This document shows positions 8,201-20,200 of a stretch of 64,000 bases of DNA, one piece after another. The notes beneath the pieces are model-generated. The model had not been told where the DNA came from and did not search any database. It worked only from the letters and a program-made list of their open reading frames with translations. Each line of letters starts with the position of its first letter. The stretch's first letter is position 1. The position numbers were made by a program, and so were the translations under genes. Source of the DNA: Geobacteraceae bacterium (GTDB lineage: Bacteria; Desulfobacterota; Desulfuromonadia; Geobacterales; Pseudopelobacteraceae). The stretch is taken from positions 31,299 through 95,298 of the forward strand of contig JANXZX010000056.1 of NCBI GenBank assembly GCA_025355325.1. The letters run 5' to 3'.

Positions 8201-11200
8201 CCGCCGAGAATAACGTTAGTTCCGTTACCAGCGGTGATTGTATCGTCGCTGCCGAAAGCTGTCGGCGATGACGTTGCCGAAGTAAGGCATGGAATTCCGG
8301 TTGTGTCATACGTAAAGGCACCGTTGTCGCCAATAATATGATTGATGCCGTCACCAACCGTAACGGTATCGCTGCCTGCACCGGCAAGAACAAGGTTGGC
8401 GCCGTTGCCAAGAGTGATATTGTCATTACCGCCGATTGTGGTGGCCGTCTCTGCCGTGGAAGCGCTGGTTACTCGCCCTTGCGTATCGTAGAGAAGGTTG
8501 CCGCTGTCACCAACGACAACATTCGTACTTGCAGCGCCCAGACCGGCGACTATGGTGTCGATACCACCAAGGTCAATTGCCGAGGTGATTACAGATTCGA
8601 GTTTGCCATCAGCACTGTAGGTAGCATTGCCGCTTTCACCCAGGATAGTGTTAGTGCCGGTTCCGCTGGTGATTTTGTCATTGGCGACACCTCCCATAAT
8701 CAGGTTGGTGCCGTCACCGGCAACGATGGTGTCATTACCACCCAGCGTTGTTTCAGTAGAACTGACAGTCTTGATCCAGGCAGTTTCAGTGGTGTCGTAC
8801 GTCACGGCACCGTTATCGCCAAGAATGGTGTTCGTGCCGTTTCCGACGGTGATGCTATCAGCACCCATGCCGCCAAGAACAAGGTTTGTTCCGGAGCCGA
8901 GGGTAAATGTGTCATTACCACCGGTCGCAGTGTTTGTATCTGTGGTCCGTACGCTCAGAATAACCCCGACTGCGTCAGACAGTAATTCGCCGTTGTCGCC
9001 AAGGACGATGTTCGTGTTGGTGGAGGTAAGCCCTGCGCTGATGGTGTCGTTGCCAAAGCCGCCAAAGACAACATTATTTCCGGCGGTAGCATTAATCAAA
9101 TCATCGCCGCCGACACCCTGATCAACAGTGAACGCAGAATACTTCTGGTGATCCAGATTGTCTGACACATCGCCAAGACCGCCATTCCCCAGAATAACTG
9201 CTTCATTACCAAGCTCGTCATAGAAAACAACCCGTCCCCGATCACCGAAAATGATGTCGTTACCGGTTCCGCCGATGATGCTGTCGTTGCCCTGGCCACC
9301 AAAGATGATCAACGGCAACGAAGAAGCGGACGCATCCACCGAGTCATTGTCTGCCCGTGCTGCATTAGTGTCATCATGATCATACGGGCCTTGGGTATTG
9401 AGCACGAATGTGCCGTCGATCCCCGCTGCGAGTGCAACCGTTACCTTATCATTGCCCAGCCCGGTATTGAGGGTGGTAAAGGTATTGACCAGCGGGTCGC
9501 TTTCACGGCGGGTGCCGGACACAGTGATCACATCGGAGGCATAGCCGCTCCAGATGGTGATGCCGCCGGCATATGTTCCACCGGTTGCCGTGTAATTGAT
9601 GTCCACAGGAGCCAGGCCGGTATAGCCGGGCAGACCGGTGAGCGAATTGTTCGTTATGAGAACCGAATCAGCTGTTCTTGAAGCGATATCGCTGACCATC
9701 AGCGTGTTGGTGCCGGCACCGGTGTCAATATTCAGGGTCCCCAACAGTTTGTCAAGCGTACCGGTCATCCAGGTGGTTCCGGTAAAGGTGGTGGCATCGG
9801 CACGTATGGCTGTTACCGTGAAGCTGTAAGCGCCCGGAGCGACCATATTGCCGGCAGCGTCCTTGCCGTCCCAAACCACAGTCTGGTCACCGGCAGCCTG
9901 CGAACCGGGGGTCAGGGTCCTGACAACCGTATTGGAGGCGTCGAGGATATTCACCGCCACCGAGGAAGCGGCCTCGGAAAGGTTATAGGCGATGACGGGG
10001 AAGTCGTTGCCTCCGTCATAGGTCAGGGTGTTGCCGGTCAGGAACCCGGTGGCGCCGGTAAGGACAGTGACGTTGGCTTCGGACGACACGAACACCTTGT
10101 CGTTGCCGGCTCCGGTGTCAAGGTTCGTTATGGCGCTTGTTCCCTGGACGTTCATTATGTCGCTGCCCGAACCGAGGTTGAGGTTCAGTGTCGTCATGCC
10201 GTAATAGTTGATGCCGTCCATGCGCGTTGCCAGATTGACATCGCCGACAGTCAGCTTCGCCGTGTCAATGTCTTCGGGCAGCAGGTACAGGTCCTTCCAG
10301 TCTCCCTGGAAGGTGACCAGGAACGTGTTGTCAGCCTTGACGACAGCCACATTCCGTGTCCATGGTTTGTACGGATCGGTATTGTTCGGGTCAAGCCTGG
10401 CGGACAGGGCTTTGAGCAGATCAGCCTCCAGGGCGCCAACGGCAATGTCATCGGTGTAGGTAACCACGTCAGGCCTGTTAGGCGTAATGCGCAGGCCGAT
10501 CCTGAACGTACCGGTCGCATCGCTGCTCACGGTTATGGTTTGCTTCGTGTTGAGTGCCGGAGGAGGCACGGCCTTGACGAGTGTGGTGATGGCAACCATG
10601 GCCGATGAATCGGCGAATGGTGTTAGACCCGCGTCACTGACCAGGACAAGATCCGCCATGTCTGTTCCCGCAAGTGTACCGGCAAAATGCAGGTAGTAGG
10701 TTGCGGTTCTCAGCTCTCCGTTGCGCACATCGAGTTCTGCCGTAACCCTGACATCGGCGCTTGTTCCATACAACAGGTTCATCACCGTTTCCATATCAGC
10801 CGCCGACATGCCGTAGTCAAGCGTCAGCGTTGCGGAATCGGCGCTTCTGACTATGGAGTAGTTCTTGCCATTTATCACGCCTGATACGTCTGCCAGCGCT
10901 GCCGAGAGCCAGTAGCCGGCGGTCATGACGGAATAACTTCCTGACCTGGCCTGGATATACAGGCTCTGCACTTCACCTGTTGTCGGAGCGTCGAGTCCGG
11001 TCAGGGTGGTGCCGGTCAGGGTGCCGGTATTGTCATTGGTGTCGCCGCTGTCATTGACGGTCAGCACATCACCGGCGTCGCCGCCGCCTATGACCGTAAG
11101 AAGCCCGGTTACCTGGTCGATGATGCCGCTGCTGCTGCCGACGGTGACCAGATCACTGCCTGCGCCGGTGTTGACCGTGGTATGGCCGCTGATGGTTTTG

Positions 11201-14200
11201 ATATAGACCATATCGTCGCCGATTCCGGTCATGATGCTTGTCGAACCCTGGTGCGTCGATTCGATGGTCAGGACATCGCTGCCGCTGCCGAGGAAAAGGT
11301 TGAATTCTTCCAGGTTGTAATAGGCGATGCCGCCGGCTATCTCCTTGCCGGCAATCACGGTGTTGCCGCCCATGCCGAAACCTTGCAGCAGGTTCTCGGT
11401 GAGGGTTCCCGTTTCGCTTGCCTGGCTGTTGTCATTATAGATATTCAGCGAATCAACCTGCGTCTCTTCCGTGACGGTGAAATTGCGGTTGAGCGGCACA
11501 TAGCTGTAATGGTCGGCGAACTGTATCTGCTGCATATTTTCGCCGTTTGCAAGGTTGCTGTAATCGATATTGATGACATTCTTTGTTGAATTGGTGACAT
11601 AGACCTGTGCGCCGACAATCGCAGCAGTATAACCGCGGGTTCCCAGGTTGGCGTTAATGGTATCGGCGATGTACGTGTTCAAATCCGCAACCGTAGCCAG
11701 GCTGTTGGATATGGTGAAGCTTACCCCGTCAATGGTAAAGAGCCAGTTGTCCCCTGCCTGCGGTATCCTGGCATCAATCGCCTTGGTTATTGTGGAACTG
11801 TCTGTGGTAGCGGCCGGCAAGGATGTGGATGTGGACAGGGTCATGGTGGCGCCGCTTGTGCTGGCAACCGTTATGATGCTGTTCCCGAGGTAGTTCACGT
11901 AGGTGGCATAATAACCGCTGACCTTGTTTATTTCGGTCACAAGCTTTTCTGCAACGATACCGGTGGTGTCGCCGTCAATCGTCGTGTAGCTCTTTGTTAT
12001 GCCGGAGACGCCGTTATTTGCCGTTATGCTTACGGTAGTCTGTTTCGTCAGGACGAAGTTGTCCTGATACTGCAGAACAACTCTGCCACTGTTCAGTGAA
12101 GAAACAGCCGGTGGCGTCACTTTGAGAACCAGTGAAATGGTCTCATTGTCAGACCTGGTTACGGTAAGCGTTTGCGTGCCAGCATTCCAGGCTGCCGTAT
12201 AGCCTGCGGGCAGGCTGTCGGCGAGTGCCGCTTCGATTACATTCTTGTCGGTGGATGAGATGATCGTGCTGCCGAGCAGCGTGCCATTATCCAGGAGGCT
12301 CCAGGTATCTCCCGCAATCGGGGTGAGCTCCAGCACGATATCCTGGCGCACGTCGAAGTCGTAGCCGGAGAACCGCACATTCGCAAGGCTCGTGCCCTTC
12401 GCGGCCAGCAGGCTTTCCAGGTCGCTGTACTTTGTCTTGAAAGTTACCGTCTTGAGATCGGATGAGAGTGCAATCACTTCCATGGCCGTGCCCCGTGCCG
12501 CCCCGTCGAGGATTGTGAACACGTAGGCGTATTTCAGCGCCGGCAGGCCTGTCTGGGCATCGATCACGGTATTCCCCAGTTCATCCAGGGCCAGCGTTCC
12601 GACGCGCGGGTCAAAACCGGGCAGCAGACCATTCGCCGTGATGTGGTAGATCGTGCTGTCGGTCAATGTTACGTAGCCGTTCGCGTCCTGGCCAAAGCCG
12701 GTGATGAAGCCGTCCGCCAACGGGAAGTTCGTCTCTCCGGGCAGCATGTAGGGGTTCTGCAGCGAATGTTCCGGCAGGATCTTGATACCGCCGTCAATGA
12801 TCAACGGTCCCCGTATCTCGTTGATCCTGTGTTCAAGTTCCGGGAAGACAAGTACATCGCTGCCATCGACGATATTGTCGTGCAGGCCCTTCACCACCAC
12901 GGTCTGGGGCGTATTCCAGTTGCTGTCGTTGAACTCCAGCTGCGGAGTCACGCTGACGATCCCCAGGCTGCTCTGCGGCCGAACAAAAAGCTGACCGCTG
13001 ATCAGGTCGGTCCAGGTTTCGCCGCCGCTCACATCCCTGCTGTTCCGGGCCACGACGATGTACTCGTTGCTCGTGTCCTTGCTGCCGCAGACATACTCTT
13101 CCGAGATGGTCGCAGCCGCCGTGAACGCGCTGCCGCTGCCTTTCTGGACGCGAATCGTCGTACCGGCCTGGGTAACCGTATTGATCGCCCCGACAGCCGT
13201 GTTGATCTTCCCAAAGAGTGCATCGGCAACAAGCTGCAGGGTATTTATGGTTCCGGTCACTTCCTGCGAGTAGGAAATGCCGTTTATCATGATCGACCAC
13301 ACCTGGCCCGGCATGACGCTGCCCGTCAGTGCGATATAGGCATCACTCCAGTCATTGCCGCTCTTCGTTCCCGTGATTGCTGCGCTGCCCAGGATATCCT
13401 TCGAAATCTCGAACTTGGCGTTGAAATTGACCGGGCTGCCGGTGCTGACATTAGTCAACGTTGCCTTGATGATCAGAGCGTTGCTGTCGGTGCTGTCCAC
13501 CTCTGCCCAGAAGAACTTGGCGGTCGCGCCGGCTCGACTGGCATTGATTGTGGTGGCCAGTTCGGAAGCAATCGTGGAGAGAGGTACGCTGGCGCCGGTT
13601 ACGTCATAGGAATAGCGGACACCGTCGATTACGACCGACCAGGTTTCATACTGGCTGGCCGTCCCCGACAGGGCCACCTTGGCACGGTACGTATCCACGT
13701 CAACATGGGTCACGTTATTCTGTCCCTTGTCAGCGTCAAATGCCCTTGAGGAGTCATAGGTGCGTGTCGCCTGGGGCACCACGTTGACAACGACCGTTGT
13801 GCCGTCGGCCGGTGCTGTGTCCAGGGCTATCGTGTATTCATCCTGGACTCCGGTTGCTTTCCTGGCGGTGCTGTCGATGTCGGTTATCTCGAAAATACTG
13901 GTAGCGTCGGGCAACTGCGGCGTCATGACGCCTTTCCAGTCTTCGTACAGGGTATATGTTCTGGTTACCGGGTTGTAGGCTTTTATGGTGCCGTACTGGC
14001 CTGCGCCGGTCCCGGAAACTATCTTGATCTGCTTGTCATTGAGCCCGATGATGTCAGTGTTGTATGCATGCTCCGGCATGCTTATCTTGAGTTCATAGGG
14101 CAGGCCGGAAACAAGACCACTTGCGGCGGAGTTGCCGGTAACCGGGTCAGCAAGCCCGACCTCACCGAGTACAGGATCGGGGAAGTAATGCTTCATGCTG

Positions 14201-17200
14201 CCGACCTTGAGATAATAGGTGCCTGACGTGGTGAAATCGTATTGGAGGAACGGATCGAAGACCCAGTTGCTTCCCGCATCAGTCACACGCGAATACCACG
14301 GCATATTGGCAAACGTGCCGGTGGTATCGGTCGAGAATCCGGGGGCGCTCTCCTGGAGCGGGGTTGCCAAAGGATCCAGCGAAGTGGTCAGCTGCAGTAC
14401 CGGGCTCTCAAGGTAGAACCGGTAGTCCGTGTAGGTGTACGTGAACCATCCATACCAGGATGCTGTCCTTTCAAACTGTGACCAACCAAACCTGTAACTG
14501 GAGTTGTCGATATCGAAGACCGCGTGCAGCGCTCCTTCACCCTTGGAAGTTTCCACCGTGAAGGTATGTTCAGGGCCGATATTGTCAGTTTTGGACTGTA
14601 TCCGTAGCCCCTCGAAGCCGCCGGCGGTGTAGTACGTCGCATTGTAGGTTCTCGAAGTGTTATCGTTGATCTGAAGGATAAGCGCATCGATGACCGACTT
14701 GACGCTGCTGAATGCACCCTGGGTCTTATACCCGAACCCGTTGATGTCAAGCGTCCATGTTGTGGTCCCGGTAAGGTTGAGGGTGCTGGCATAGAATACC
14801 GTCACTTCGTTGTAGTGGGTAGTGGTGTCCGGAGTGGCTGCCAGTGTGGCCGGCTGTACCCTGAGGTTTTCCACCTTCAGCAGTTTCATTCCCTCGGCGG
14901 CCGTGCCAGTGTACTCGATGGTATTGTTGCCGACGCCTGTCAGCGAGCCGGCAAAATGCGTATCCACGGCAGTATCCAGCCCGGTTGCCGCAGCGCCGAT
15001 CGTTGCAGTTGTCCCCACGGTAGATGTGTACGTGCTCACGCCGTGGACAATGAATAATCTGGAATTCGTGCTTGCCCATGCCCGGTATGTATGGCCTTTA
15101 TTGATCTCCTGGGCAAGAGCGGTCGTCGTGTCGGGGTTGGAATTGTTTAAATCAGTCGCCTGGTAGGTACAGGTAACATTACCGTCAACAATCGACAGGT
15201 CCCACTTATTGCCGGTGCTGCTTGAAGCAGAAGAATAATCAATAAGGTCGGCGTTCAGATCCATACCGGCTGTTTCGAGGCCTGAATTGATTCTGAAACT
15301 TGAGCTGAATGGTGTGGCGGACGATTTATGTATTATGAACAGCAGGTCTCCATCGCTTACCGCCGCGTAAGTGGTTTTCAGCGTGGAATCGTTGTTGATG
15401 GCGCTTGCCAGATTAGTTGCCATGGTGGTGAGCGTGTCGCCGGACACGGCATCATATGACACGCTTCCTTCGGCCAGCGTCACAGTCCATCTGTCAGTAG
15501 CCGTGACCTTGCCGCTCAACACCAGACCCTGTGCCGCCCTGGCGCTGGTTGTGATATTAGCGGTGCTGTTATTCACCTTTGCAGTCGGCGTGAATGCGGT
15601 CTTGCCCAAAAGAGTCATGGACCACTGGTCGTCCGTTGCCACGGTTCCGGCATTGACGAGCTGGACACGCTGGGTCTGACTGACCGCCGGCGTACCGCTG
15701 ATGGTAAACGTTTCAGAGGTTGCAGGGCCCCTGACTTCGCGCTTGGTTACCGTGAAGGCTTTGTTGCCGGTATTGCTTATGACGATGGTGTTGCTGTCGG
15801 CAATGGCCGTATATAAATCACCGGTCAGATCAGTGCCATTCAGCTGCCTGGCTATTTCGTCAGCAATCTTCTGAAGGCTGGTGTAAGTGCTGTCGATAAC
15901 CACAGACCCGCTCCGAACAGCTCCGCCAACGGTTTCCGTGATCTCGACCGTCCAGGTTTCTCCGTTATTGAAAGCATTGCTGAGCGTGACAGCGGCAGAT
16001 GTCGTGGATGTGGTTGAATCGGTCATCGTGCCGGGAACCGTGACGCTCGCTGACATGCTCAGGGTGGAGTCAGCCGCGTCGATCACAATTACGGAATCAG
16101 TGCCGCTCACGAAGGCCTTGTAGTCGCCGGTAAATGCCTTGACCAGTTCCCCGGCAACCTTCTCGGCTGTATTGTACGTACCATCTACCAGTCGGGTCGC
16201 GGTCGGGCCGCCGCTGTCGGTGATGACAAGGTTGAACGTTTCACCGGCGGACAGAGTGCCGCCGAGGGTGACCTTGCTCGCCGTGACAGCGGCAACATTC
16301 ATGCTGCCGGCCGCCACAACATCTGGCGATACGGTTAGGGTGGTGTCCGCCCCGTCAATGATGATCACCGAATCTGTGCCATTGACAAAGGCTGAGTAAT
16401 TTCCGCTGAACCCATTGGCAAGCTGACCGGCGATCAGTAAGGTCGAATTGTACGTGCCGTTGACCGGGCATGTTGCCGTCTGGCCGCCGGCATCGGTGAC
16501 GCTGATCTTGAATGTCTCGCCGTCGGTCAAGGTAGCGCCGAGCGTCACTTTGCTGGCCGCAATGCCGGTAACAGCCATGCTGCCGGCCTCCTGGACACCG
16601 GGGGTGACTGTAATGGCTGTGCCGCTGACATCTATGATGACGATGGAGTCCGTGCTCTCCTTAATCGCCCTCAGATTGCCCTGGTTGTTGATGTCTCCAA
16701 TGAGATCGGTCAACACGGCATTCATATCCGTTGACGGCGCCACATATGACGCATTCGTCGCCAACCCGGTCACGCCGACGGTATATGTTTCACCCGATAT
16801 GACGGGTGTCCCGAGGGTGATCCGCTTTGTGGCACCGGTGATGGTGGCCGGATCCGAAATTGCGTCGCTGGCACCGGGGTTCGAAACAGATCCGGCTACG
16901 GTATCGGACGAATAGATGACGACATTCGTACCGCTACGCCAGGCATTTACATTCAATGCGCGCAAGTTTATTGCCAGCTGGTCGGCAATCTGGCCCAGAT
17001 TGAGTTGCGATCCTCCGGACAAGGCATCAACGTTACCGCTGTCAACTGAGCCAACCGTGATTTTCCAGAGGCTGTTGTTGCCGACAGTACCGCTCAGCGT
17101 GACCTGCTGCGTTAAGAGTGCGGGGCTGGTTTCGGTGTTTGTGCCGATTTCCGTAACGCTGACAGTCGGCGTATAGGTCGTACCGGTGGTCAGGTTGGTC

Positions 17201-20200
17201 ACCAGCAGCGCCGTGCCGGCATCGTTCACTTTCACATGGCAGTTTGTCGTGGCGGTATGGGCGTTCTGCAGATCTGCCAGTGCTTGCAGGCCTACCGAGT
17301 ACGCCTCATCATTGTTTTGAACAGTGTATGTTTCGGCATTTCCGTTAATCATGACGCTCCAGATCTCACCTGCCCTGGTCAGGCCGCCCGCCGTCACCTT
17401 GCTAGCCGTAAGGGCAACAGGCGCTGATATCGTGCTGACGGCCGCTACGTCGATGACCGGAACATGGGTGGTGCCGGTGGTCAGATTGGTCACCAGCAGA
17501 GCGGTCTTGGCATCGTTCACTTCCACGTGGCAGTTTGTCGTGCCGGTGTGCGCATTCAGTTTGCCGGCAAGGTCATCCAGGGCAAGCTGGAATGATTCTC
17601 CGGTTGCCTGGACGGTGTATGTCTCGGTCACCGTATCGATGGTGACACTCCATATCTCGCCCGCTACGGTGGAGCCGGCCGTGGTTGCCTTGTTCGCCGC
17701 AAGAGCAACAGGTGTCGTCACCGTGCCGGCCGGGGTGATGCTGGTGGTAACGGTAAAGGCTGCGTTCTTGACATTGCTGATGACAATGGTGCTGCCATCG
17801 GACACGACACTGTAGTCGTTGCTGGTGGTGCCGTTCAGTTTGCCGGCAAGGTCCTTCGCAATACTTTCCAGGGTATCGCCGTTCACTACAGCATGGAATT
17901 GGAGGTTTCCGGCAACCGTGATATTCCATCTCTCGCCGATTATTACCTGGTTGCTCAATGTCACGCTTTGTGTCGTGACGGTCTCATCGGTAATGGCGCC
18001 GTCCGGTACCGGATCAACGCGGAAGGCTACGGTAAACGGTGTCGTTGTGCCTGACTGCAGCTTGATGCTGATGGTTCCATGATTGTCATCGGCCCCGGCA
18101 ATATAAGTAGCCGTGTACTTGCCGTCGGCATTTATCTTGCCTGCCAAGTCCAGTCCCATCACCTTGATACTGCTGCTGCCGCCTGCTTTTGCGGTTTTGA
18201 ACTCCTGGGCTGCTCCCCCGTCCGGCGTCAGCGTGGCAACAAAAACCTCGTTCTTGACAACCGTACCTGACAGGGCAATGCCCGCCTCCGTCATCTTGAC
18301 CGTGTTGAGGCTTGACTGCACCGGTGTGCCGCTGATTGTGAAGTCACCGAACGGCATGGCGCCGGAAACGGATGTCTTCACCGTGAAGCCGGTACCGTCT
18401 ATCCTGCTGGTGGTAAGGACATTGTCGGTCACAGTTAGCGTATAGAGAGAGGAAACCGGGTTGTTCAACGAGTCGTGAGCCGTTGACAGCCCCAATGCTA
18501 CCGCATTCAGGGTGTTGGAGGCGGCGATGTCCGCAGCGGTCACCGTGTAGGTGTAAGCCGTGCCGTTGAGGGTTATTGCCCATGTTTCGCCCGCTACTGC
18601 GGAGCCGGACAGCGCAACATCGGCTGCTGTGAAACTGACGCCCGTGGCATCTTTCACTTTTGTAATCAATCCGGCATGGGCGACGTTCTGGGTCAGCCCG
18701 TTCCGGAAAACACCGGTGCCGTCGTACCCGTCGAATTCGAAACCGCTCGCCAGGCTGATGTCGAGCGTGTGTCCGGTCGGATCGTTCGGGTTCACTGTTG
18801 TTATATAGTTGGACGGAAGCGCAGAGGGTGAGGTGGCCGTCCTCAGCATGGTGACCACTTTGTCCAGTGTGTCGTTTTCGACTGTGGTGTAATTGTAGGA
18901 AATGCCGTCAAGGTGCAGTGTCCAGACATCCCCGGCTTTCACCGTGCCGTTGAGCTGCAGCGAGGCATCGGTCAGGTAATATCCCGTAGAGAGTGTCGTA
19001 GGAGTGGTGGACGTATTTCTGGAGTTGGCGCTTTCGATTACGGGATTCAGCATAGTATCGGTCACTTCAAACTGGTACACATCCCATGTTCCGTCACCGC
19101 TGCCGATGATTTTCACGTACGGCGTTGATGAATCTATCGTTCCGCCAAAGGCCGTATTGCCGACCGTGCTGTCGTAATACTCCGTCCATGCCTGGTATTC
19201 CGGAGAGGTGGTGACCGCCGATTCAATGATCTGGGCGGTATTGTTCGTCGATTCGTTTTCCGTGATCGGGTCCGGCGAGAACTGGAACTTGCCGATGGAG
19301 TGGGCGGCTACCGAGACCTGCAGCACATAGTCCGCGCCGATCGGGATGACATTTGCCTGTTTGCCCAGTTCATCGGCGTTCTTCCACATGGAGTTTTCGA
19401 CCTGGATGTAGTAGCTTCCCGCCTTGTCGATGGTCGTCATCAGGTAATCGTCGAGCCACGAAACGCTTCCGGTGCCTCCCAGGTTGGGGTTGGCATAGCC
19501 GCTGCCCGTTGTTATGAGTGCGCCGGTGCTGTCATACAGGGAGATCCTGCTGCCCCAGCCGGAGTCCTTGCCGGGCTCCGAGCCGTAGTCAACGTCCAGG
19601 ATTACCATAGCCTTGTTGCCGTCGGCAGACAGGCTCGTCAGCTGGTCCTGGGTAATGGTGAACTGGTACATGTCAACCGTTCCATCTCCGGATGCCTTGA
19701 CGGAAATATGCGGCAAGACGGTCGTCGTGCCGGGCCGGTAACCGATTTCTGGATCATACAGGTCACCCCATTGCCCGTAATCAAGCGACATTGCGTTGGA
19801 GATGCTGTCGTGGACGATGCTCGTTTCCTTCAGTTCCGGCAGGCCGAACGTGCCGGTGAAGCTGCTGAGATCGGTGGCCGTCGAAATGACCTTGCCGCTT
19901 GCGATCAACTGGCTGTCGGTCGGTTCGGTAACCCTGGTATCGCCGTTGGTCTGGGTGATGACCACACCAGGCACATCGTTGTCGAGTATCTTGATGTCAA
20001 CGGGCGCCGCATAGCGGGAATCGCCGCTCCTGCCGGCAGTAAACGCGTAGTTCTGCCCATTCAGCGTAACAGACCATGCGTCGTCGTATTCAAACGGGCC
20101 GGCGGCGCCGTCAAGCTTGATCGTGACGCTTTCGTATGCCTGCTGGCTCGTTGCCGCATCAATCGTTATCGTCCCGGCAGTCGTTGTTGCCGGTGCCGCC

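Noticed and set aside
6415..9350. CRISPR-like regular repeats
   Set aside because: The repeats are coding and in frame, with no short identical repeat plus unique spacer pattern.
12643..13749. Plus-strand open frame of about 368 codons
   Set aside because: Same reason: antisense to the GExW array, no start signals or recognisable domain.
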